Made by a program: the position numbers and the translations under genes
Source: Lentinula raphanica
Lineage: Eukaryota; Basidiomycota; Agaricomycetes; Agaricales; Omphalotaceae
Assembly: GCA_027919835.1 (NCBI GenBank)
Contig: JANVFP010000019.1
Span: 620,001 to 684,000, forward strand
Length of the DNA: 64,000 nt
Direction: 5' to 3'
Notes under the pieces: generated by a model
What the model saw: only the letters and a program-made list of their open reading frames with translations
What the model was told of the DNA's origin: nothing
Databases searched by the model: none
Shown: one piece after another, positions 54,901 to 64,000 of the stretch
Layout of the letters: each line of letters starts with the position of its first letter
Numbering within the stretch: position 1 is the first letter of the stretch

Positions 54901-57900
54901 TCATTGCCTGCCATATTCAACAGTAATTTGTCCAGGTTTCCAGTCTCTTCCCACACACAACTGGCAGTCTAGCACCAATGGGAGCACATTTTTGCTGTGT
55001 AAGCTCACTTCCTCATGCCCTTTGGGCCTATGATTGATCCATCTGTTTGCCAGATTCATTGACGGCCATATTCACCAGTAATTTGTCCAGGTTTCCAGTC
55101 TCTTCCCACACACAACTGGCAGTCTACCACCAATGGGAGCACATTTTTGCTGTGTAAGCTCACATCCTCGTGCCCTTTGGGCCTATGATTGATCCATCTG
55201 CTTGCCTGATTCATTGACTGCCATATTTTTACCAGGTTTCCTGTCTCTCTCCCCACGTCTGGCAGTCTACCACCAATGGGGGCACATTTTTAGTGTGTAA
55301 GCTCACTTCCTTGTGCCCTTTGGGCCTATGATTGATCCATCTGTTTGCCTGATTCATCGACTGCCATATTCAACAGTAATTTGTCCAGGTTTCCAGTCGC
55401 TTCCCACACACCTGGCAGTCTAGCACCAATGAGAGCACATTTTTGCTGTGTAAGCTCACATCCTCGTGCCCTTTGGGCCTATGATTGATCCATCTGCTTG
55501 CCTGATTCATTGACTGCCATATTCAACAGTAATTTGTCCAGGTTTCCAGTCTCTTCCCACACACCTGGCAGTCTAGCACCAATGAGAGCACATTTTTGCT
55601 GTGTAAGCTCACTTCCTCGTGCCCTTTGGGCCTATGATTGATCCATCTGTTTGCCTGATTCATCGACTGCCATATTTAACAGTAATTTGTCCAGGTTTCC
55701 AGTCTCTTTCCACACAACTGGCAGTCTACCACCAATGGGGCACATTTTTGCTGTGTAAGCTCACTTCCTCGTGCCCTTTGGGCCTATGATTGATCCATCT
55801 GTTTGCCTGATTCATTGACTGCCATATTCAACAGTAATTTGTCCAGGTTTCCAGTCTCTTCCCACACATGACTGGCAGTCTAGCACCAATGGGAGCACAT
55901 TTTTGCTGTGTAAGCTCACATCCTCGTGCCCTTTGGGCCTATGATTGATCCATCTGCTTGCCTGATTCATTGACTGCCATATTTTTACCAGGTTTCCTGT
56001 CTCTCTCCCCACGTCTGGCAGTCTACCACCAATGGGGGCACATTTTTGCTGTGTAAGCTAACTTCCTAGTGCCCTTTGGGCCTATGATTGATCCATGTGC
56101 TTGCCTGATTCATTGACTGCCATATTTTTACCAGGTTTCCAGTCTCTCTCCACACGACTGGCAGTCTACCACCAATGGGGTACATTTTTGCTGTGTAAGC
56201 TCACATCCTCGTGCCCTTTGGGCCTATGATTGATCCATGTGCTTGCCTGATTCATTGACTGCCATATTTTTACCAGGTTTCCAGTCTCTCTCCACACAAC
56301 TGGCAGTCCAGCACCAATGGGAGCACATTTTTACTGTGTAAGCTCACTTCCTTGTGCCCTTTGGGCCTATGATTGATCCATCTGTTTGCCTGATTCATCG
56401 ACTGCCATATTTAACAGTAATTTGTCCAGGTTTCCAGTCTCTTTCCACACAACTGGCAGTCTACCACCAATGGGGCACATTTTTGCTGTGTAAGCTCACT
56501 TCCTCGTGCCCTTTGGGCCTATGATTGATCCATCTGTTTGCCTGATTCATTGACTGCCATATTCAACAGTAATTTGTCCAGGTTTCCAGTCTCTTCCCAC
56601 ACACCTGGCAGTCTAGCACCAATGAGAGCACATTTTTGCTGTGTAAGCTCACTTCCTCGTGCCCTTGGGGCCTATGATTGATCCATCTGCTTGCCTGATT
56701 CATTGACTGCCATATTTTTACCAGGTTTCCAGTCTCTCTCCACACAACTGGCAGTCTAGCACCAATGGGAGCACATTTTTACTGTGTAAGCTCACTTCCT
56801 TGTGCCCTTTGGGCCTATGATTGATCCATCTGTTTGCCTGATTCATCGACTGCCATATTTAACAGTAATTTGTCCAGGTTTCCAGTCTCTTTCCACACAA
56901 CTGGCAGTCTACCACCAATGGGGGCACATTTTTGCTGTGTAAGCTCACTTCCTCGTGCCCTTTGGGCCTATGATTGATCCATCTGTTTGCCTGATTCATT
57001 GACTGCCATATTCAACAGTAATTTGTCCAGGTTTCCAGTCTCTTCCCACACACCTGGCAGTCTAGCACCAATGAGAGCACATTTTTGCTGTGTAAGCTCA
57101 CATCCTCGTGCCCTTTGGGCCTATGATTGATCCATCTGCTTGCCTGATTCATTGACTGCCATATTTTTACCAGGTTTCCAGTCTCTCTCCACACAACTGG
57201 CAGTCTAGCACCAATGAGAGCACATTTTTGCTGTGTAAGCTCACTTCCTAGCGCCCTTTGGTGATATGATTGATCCATCTGTTGCCTGATTCATTGACTG
57301 CCATATTCACCAGTAATTTGTCCAGGTTTCCAGTCTCTTCCCACACATGACTGGCAGTCTAGCACCAATGAGAGCACATTTTTGCTGTGTAAGCTCACTT
57401 CCTCGTGCCCTTTGGGCCTATGATTGATCCATCTGCTTGCCTGATTCATTGACTGCCATATTTTTACCAGGTTTCCAGTCTCTCTCCACACAACTGGCAG
57501 GCTAGCACCAATGGGAGCACATTTTTGTGTGTAAGCTCACTTCCTTGTGCCCTTTGGGCCTATGATTGATCCATCTGTTTGCCTGATTCATCGACTGCCA
57601 TATTCAACAGTAATTTGTCCAGGTTTCCAGTCGCTTCCCACACACCTGGCAGTCTAGCACCAATGAGAGCACATTTTTGCTGTGTAAGCTCACATCCTCG
57701 TGCCCTTTGGGCCTATGATTGATCCATCTGCTTGCCTGATTCATTGACTGCCATATTTTTACCAGGTTTCCAGTCTCTCTCCACACAACTGGCAGTCTAG
57801 CACCAATGGGAGCACATTTTTACTGTGTAAGCTCACTTCCTGTGCCCTTTGGGCCTATGATTGATCCATCTGTTTGCCTGATTCATCGACTGCCATATTT

Positions 57901-60900
57901 AACAGTAATTTGTCCAGGTTTCCAGTCTCTTCCACACAACTGGCAGTCTACCACCAATGGGGCACATTTTTGCTGTGTAAGCTCACTTCCTCGTGCCCTT
58001 TGGGCCTATGATTGATCCATCTGCTTGCCTGATTCATTGACTGCCATATTCACCAGTAATTTGTCCAGGTTTCCAGTCTCTTCCCACACACAACTGGCAG
58101 TCTAGCATCAATGGGAGCACATTTTTACTGTGTAAGCTCGCTTCCTTCCAGTCTCTTCCCACACACAACTGGCAGTCTAGCATCAATGGGAGCACATTTT
58201 TACTGTGTAAGCTCACTTCCTAGCGCCCTTTGGTGATATGATTGATCCATCTGTTTGCCTGATTCATTGACTGCCATATTCACCAGTAATTTGTCCAGGT
58301 TTCCAGTCTCTTCCCACACATGACTGGCAGTCTAGCACCAATGGGAGCACATTTTGCTGTGTAAGCTAACTTCCTAGTGCCCTTTGGGCCTATGATTGAT
58401 CCATGTGCTTGCCTGATTCATTGACTGCCATATTTTTACCAGGTTTCCAGTCTCTCTCCACATGACTGGCAGTCTACACCAATGGGAACACATTTTTGCT
58501 GTGTAAGCTCACTTCCTCGTGCCCTTTGGGCCTATGATTGATCCATCTGTTTGCCTGATTCATTGACTGCCATATTCACAGTAATTTGTCCAGGTTTCCA
58601 GTCTCTTCCCACACACCTGGCAGTCTAGCACCAATGAGAGCACATTTTTGCTGTGTAAGCTCACTCCTCGTGCCCTTTGGGCCTATGATTGATCCATCTG
58701 CTTGCCTGATTCATTGACGGCCATATTCATCAGTAATTTGTCCAGGTTTCCAGTCTCTTCCCACACACAACTGGCAGTCTAGCACCAATGGAGCACATTT
58801 TTGCTGTGTAAGCTCACTTCCTAGCGCCCTTTGGTGATATGATTGATCCATCTGTTTGCCTGATTCATCGACTGCCATATTCAACAGTAATTTGTCCAGG
58901 TTTCCAGTCTCTTCCCACACACGACTGGCAGTCTAGCACCAATGGGAGCACATTTTTACTGTGTAAGCTCACTTCCTAGCGCCCTTTGGTGATATGATTG
59001 ATCCATCTGCTTGCCTGATTCATTGACTGCCATATTCACCAGTAATTTGTCCAGGTTTCCAGTCTCTTCCCACACACAACTGGCAGTCTAGCATCAATGG
59101 GAGCACATTTTTACTGTGTAAGCTCACTTCCTTCCAGTCTCTTCCCACACACAACTGGCAGTCTAGCACCAATCGGAGCACATTTTTGCTGTGTAAGCTC
59201 ACTTCCTAGCGCCCTTTGGTGATATGATTGATCCATCTGCTTGCCTGATTCATTGACTGCCATATTCACCAGTAATTTGTCCAGGTTTCCAGTCTCTTCC
59301 ACACACAACTGGCAGTCTAGCACCAATGGAGCACATTTTTGCTGTGTAAGCTCACTTCCTCGTGCCCTTTGGGCCTATGATTGATCCATCTGCTTGCCTG
59401 ATTCATTGACGGCCATATTCACCAGTAATTTGTCCAGGTTTCCAGTCTCTTCCCACACACAACTGGCAGTCTAGCACCAATGGGAGCACATTTTTCTGTG
59501 TAAGCTCACTTCCTAGCGCCCTTTGGTGATATGATTGATCCATCTGCTTGCCTGATTCATTGACGGCCATATTCACCAGTAATTTGTCCAGGTTTCCAGT
59601 CTCTTCCCACACACAACTGGCAGTCTAGCACCAATGGAGCACATTTTTGCTGTGTAAGCTCACTTCCTAGCGCCCTTTGGTGATTGATTGATCCATCTGC
59701 TTGCCTGATTCATCGACTCCATATTCACCAGTAATTTGTCCAGGTTTCCAGTCTCTTCCAACAACTGGCAGTCTACACCAATGGGGCACATTTTTGCTGT
59801 GTAAGCTCACTTCCTAGCGCCCTTTGGTGATATGATTGATCCATCTGTTGCCTGATTCATCGACTGCCATATTCAACAGTAATTTGTCCAGGTTTCCAGT
59901 CTCTTCCCACACACACTGGCAGTCTAGCATCAATGGGAGCACATTTTTGCTGTGTAAGCTCACTTCCTCGTGCCCTTTGGGCCTATGATTGATCCATCTG
60001 CTTGCCTGATTCATTGACTGCCATATTTTTACCAGGTTTCCAGTCTCTCTCCACACAACTGGCAGTCTAGCACCAATGAGAGCACATTTTTGCTGTGTAA
60101 GCTCACTTCCTAGCGCCCTTTGGTGATATGATTGATCCATCTGTTTGCCTGATTCATCGACTGCCATATTCAACAGTAATTGTCCAGGTTTCCAGTCTCT
60201 TCCCACACACACTGGCAGTCTAGCACCAATGGGAGCACATTTTTGCTGTGTAAGCTCACTTCCGCGTGCCCTTTGGGCCTATGATTGATCCATCTGCTTG
60301 CCTGATTCATTGACGGCCATATTCACCAGTAATTTGTCCAGGTTTCCAGTCTCTTCCCACACACAACTGGCAGTCTAGCATCAATGGGAGCACATTTTTG
60401 CTGTGTAAGCTCACTTCCTAGCGCCCTTTGGTGATATGATTGATCCATCTGTTTGCCTGATTCATTGACTGCCATATTCACCAGTAATTTGTCCAGGTTT
60501 CCAGTCTCTTCCCACACAACTGGCAGTCTAGCACCAATGGGAGCACATTTTGCTGTGTAAGCTCACTTCCTGTGCCCTTTGGGCTATGATTGATCCATCT
60601 GCTTGCCTGATTCATTGACTGCCATATTTTTACCAGGTTTCCAGTCTCTTCCACACAACTGGCAGTCTAGCACCAATGGAGCACATTTTTGCTGTGTAAG
60701 CTCACTTCCTGGCCCTTTGGGATATGATTGATCCATCTGTTTGCCTGATTCATTGACTGCCATATTCACCAGTAATTTGTCCAGGTTTCCAGTCTCTTCC
60801 CACACACACTGGCAGTCTAGCACCAATGGGAGCACATTTTTGCTGTGTAAGCTCACTTCCTAGCGCCCTTTGGTGATATGATTGATCCATCTGTTGCCTG

Positions 60901-63900
60901 ATTCATTGACTGCCATATTCACAGTAATTTGTCCAGGTTTCCAGTCTCTTCCCACACACAACTGGCAGTCTAGCACCAATGGGAGCACATTTTTGCTGTG
61001 TAAGCTCACTTCCTGCGCCCTTTGGTGATATGATTGATCCATCTGTTGCCTGATTCATTGACTGCCATATTCAACAGTAATTTGTCCAGGTTTCCAGTCT
61101 CTTCCCACACACAACTGGCAGTCTAGCACCAATGGGAGCACATTTTTGCTGTGTAAGCTCACTTCCTGCGCCCTTTGGTGATATGATTGATCCATCTGCT
61201 TGCCTGATTCATTGACTGCCATATTCACAGTAATTTGTCCAGGTTTCCAGTCTCTTCCCACACACAACTGGCAGTCTAGCACCAATGGGAGCACATTTTT
61301 GCTGTGTAAGCTCACTTCCTAGCGCCCTTTGGTGATATGATTGATCCATCTGTTTGCCTGATTCATTGACTGCCATATTCACCAGTAATTTGTCCAGGTT
61401 TCCAGTCTCTTCCCACACACAACTGGCAGTCTAGCACCAATGGGAGCACATTTTTGCTGTGTAAGCTCACTTCCTAGCGCCCTTTGGTGATATGATTGAT
61501 CCATCTGTTTGCCTGATTCATTGACTGCCATATTCACCAGTAATTTGTCCAGGTTTCCAGTCTCTTCCCACACACAACTGGCAGTCTAGCACCAATGGAG
61601 CACATTTTTGCTGTGTAAGCTCACTTCCTAGCGCCCTTTGGTGATATGATTGATCCATCTGTTTGCCTGATTCATTGACTGCCATATTCACCAGAATTTG
61701 TCCAGGTTTCCAGTCTCTTCCCACACACAACTGGCAGTCTAGCACCAATGGGAGCACATTTTTGCTGTGTAAGCTCACTTCCTAGCGCCCTTTGGTGATA
61801 TGATTGATCCATCTGCTTGCCTGATTCATTGACTGCCATATTCACCAGTAATTTGTCCAGGTTTCCAGTCTCTTCCCACACACACTGGCAGTCTAGCACC
61901 AATGGGAGCACATTTTTGCTGTGTAAGCTCACTTCCTAGGCCCTTTGGGTATGATTGATCCATCTGCTTGCCTGATTCATTGACTGCCATATTCACCAGT
62001 AATTTGTCCAGGTTTCCAGTCTCTTCCACACAACTGGCAGTCTAGCACCAATGGGAGCACATTTTTGCTGTGTAAGCTCACTTCCTAGCGCCCTTTGGTG
62101 ATATGATTGATCCATCTGTTTGCCTGATTCATTGACTGCCATATTCCAGTAATTTGTCCAGGTTTCCAGTCTCTTCCACACAACTGGCAGTCTAGCACCA
62201 ATGAGAGCACATTTTTGCTGTGTAAGCTCACTTCCTAGCGCCCTTTGGTGATATGATTGATCCATCTGCTTGCCTGATTCATTGACGGCCATATTCACCA
62301 GTAATTTGTCCAGGTTTCCAGTCTCTTCCCACACACAACTGGCAGTCTAGCACCAATGGGAGCACATTTTTGCTGTGTAAGCTCACTTCCTAGCGCCCTT
62401 TGGTGATATGATTGATCCATCTGTTTGCCTGATTCATTGACTGCCATATTCACCAGTAATTTGTCCAGGTTTCCAGTCTCTTCCCACACACACTGGCAGT
62501 CTAGCACCAATGGGAGCACATTTTTGCTGTGTAAGCTCACTTCCTCAGTGCCCTTTGGGCCTATGATTGATCCATCTGTTTGCCTGATTCATTGACTGCC
62601 ATATTCACCAGTAATTTGTCCAGGTTTCCAGTCTCTTCCCCACATGACTGGCAGTCTAGCACCAATGGGAGCACATTTGTGCTGTGTAAGCTAACTTCCT
62701 AGTGCCCTTTGGGCCTATGATTGATCCATGTGCTTGCCTGATTCATTGACTGCCATATTTTTACCAGGTTTCCAGTCTCACTCCACATGACTGGCAGTCT
62801 ACCACCAATGGGGCACATTTTTGCTGTGTAAGCTCACTTCCTCGTGCCCTTTGGGCCTATGATTGATCCATGTGCTTGCCTGATTCATTGACTGCCATAT
62901 TTTTACCAGGTTTCCAGTCTCTCTCCACACAACTGGCAGTCTACCACCAATGAGAGCACATTTTTGCTGTGTAAGCTCACTTCCTAGCGCCCTTTGGTGA
63001 TATGATTGATCCATCTGTTTGCCTGATTCATTGACTGCCATATTTTTACCAGGTTTCCAGTCTCTCTCCACACGACTGGCAGTCTACCACCAATGGGGGC
63101 ACATTTTTACTGTGTAAGCTCACTTCCTCGTGCCCTTTGGGCCTATGAGTGATCCATCTGCTTGCCAGATTCATTGACGGCCATATTCACCAGTAATTTG
63201 TCCAGGTTTCCAGTCTCTTCCCACACACAACTGGCAGTCTAGTACCAATTGGAGCACATTTTTGCTGTGTAAGCTCACTTCCTAGTGCCCTTGAGTGATA
63301 TGATTGATCCATCTGTTTGCCTGATTCATCGACTGCCATATTCACCAGTAATTTGTTCAGGTTTCCAGTCTCTTCCCACACACAACTGGCAGTCTAGCAC
63401 CAATGGGAGCACATTTTTGCTGTGTAAGCTCACTTCCTCATGCCCTTTGGACCTATGATTGATCCATCTGCTTGCCTGATTCATTGACGGCCATATTCAC
63501 CAGTAATTTGTCCAGGTTTCCAGTCTCTTCCCACACACAACTGGCAGTCTAGCACCAATGGGAGCACATTTTTGCTGTGTAAGCTCACTTCCTCGTGCCC
63601 TTTGGGCCTATGATTGATCCATCTGTTTGCCAGATTCATTGACGGCCATATTCATCAGTAATTTGTCCAGGTTTCCAGTCTCTTCCCACACACAACTGGC
63701 AGTCTAGCACCAATTGGAGCACATTTTTGCTGTGTAAGCTCGCTTCCTCATGCCCTTTGGGCCTATGAGTGATCCATCTGTTTGCCTGATTCATCGACTG
63801 CTCTATTCACCAGCAATTTGTCCAGGTTTCCAGTCTCTTCCCACACACAACTGGCAGTCTAGCACCAATGGGAGCACATTTTTGCTGTGTAAGCTCACTT

Positions 63901-64000
63901 CCTCGTGCCCTTTGGGCCTATGAGTGATCCATCTGCTTGCCAGATTCATTGACGGCCATATTCACCAGTAATTTGTCCAGGTTTCCAGTCTCTTCCCACA
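48941..64000 (+). repeat. 155-bp satellite array, right block (continues past window)
   Basis: About 100 further units. Main variants: one with CTAGCGCCCTTTGGTGATAT, one with CTCGTGCCCTTTGGGCCTAT, and a shorter one in which CACCAGTAATTTGTCC is replaced by TTTTACC before AGGTTTCC and the next word is CTCTCCACACGACTGG. The first two often alternate, giving a 310-bp dimer period (for example 52788 and 53098). From about 57.8 to 62.6 kb many units carry single-base deletions. The array runs to the last base. Confidence 0.95.

Noticed and set aside
42722..63381. Dozens of near-identical 64-codon ORFs (MWEETGNLDKLL...) on the minus strand
   Set aside because: They recur once per 155-bp satellite unit, and the unit length is not a multiple of three, so the frame changes at each unit. 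They are chance ORFs in a non-coding repeat.
42289..64000. CRISPR-like array
   Set aside because: The units are contiguous 155-bp repeats without unique spacers, and the surrounding genes are eukaryotic with introns.

Overview
The window looks like a nuclear segment of a mushroom-forming basidiomycete (Agaricomycetes). The signs are multi-exon genes with very short GT-AG introns (about 43-71 bp), a UBR1-type N-recognin, an F-box-like protein of the agaricomycete kind, a NACHT-WD40 STAND (NLR-like) protein with an MLKL/HeLo-like N-terminus, chromodomain Ty3/gypsy and Tad-like LINE elements, and a hAT element. This assignment is inference from gene content.

Positions 1-19.7 kb are gene-dense and ordinary. 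On the minus strand lies the 5' two thirds of a multi-pass membrane protein (2672 to beyond the left edge). Divergent from it is a six-exon UBR1 E3 ubiquitin ligase (3104-9007). Then, on the minus strand, come a nitronate monooxygenase (9262-10678), an NmrA-type NAD(P)-binding protein (10907-12080), an F-box protein (13849-16094) and a small, probably mitochondrial protein (16504-17290). The last shares a tiny divergent promoter with a She3-like coiled-coil protein (plus strand, 17359-19173). An intron-containing tRNA-Lys(UUU) lies at 19556-19659.

Positions 19.7-29.8 kb hold one NACHT-WD40 gene (minus strand) split inside its tenth WD40 repeat by a 5.4-kb LTR retrotransposon. The two 522-bp LTRs look identical and a 5-bp target duplication (GCCTC) flanks them. 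Removing the element leaves a continuous frame of 1449 codons. The element carries an 11-nt Tf1/sushi-type self-priming signal, an extra ORF upstream of gag, and a gag-integrase-chromodomain ORF from which protease, reverse transcriptase and most of RNase H are missing in frame.

Positions 30-42.2 kb are mixed and decaying: an 86-aa single-TM mitochondrial-type protein with an ATG-only first exon, a small GIY-YIG (T5orf172-type) protein, a pseudogene of the microtubule bundler Ase1/PRC1, a palindromic 19-bp minisatellite, a pyrimidine-rich CCCTAA-containing tract, and degraded LINE sequences. In one LINE an RNase H domain directly follows the endonuclease and the RT core is gone.

Positions 42.3 kb to the right edge are a satellite array of about 155-bp units (roughly 19 kb visible, about 125 units, open at the right end). 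It is interrupted by one 2765-bp hAT element (45644-48408; TSD ACGACTGG) that sits within about 10 bp of one breakpoint of a 0.5-kb inverted block of the same satellite. The sharp change from gene-dense DNA to nested retroelements and satellite suggests a heterochromatin boundary, perhaps pericentromeric or subtelomeric; the sequence alone cannot tell which.
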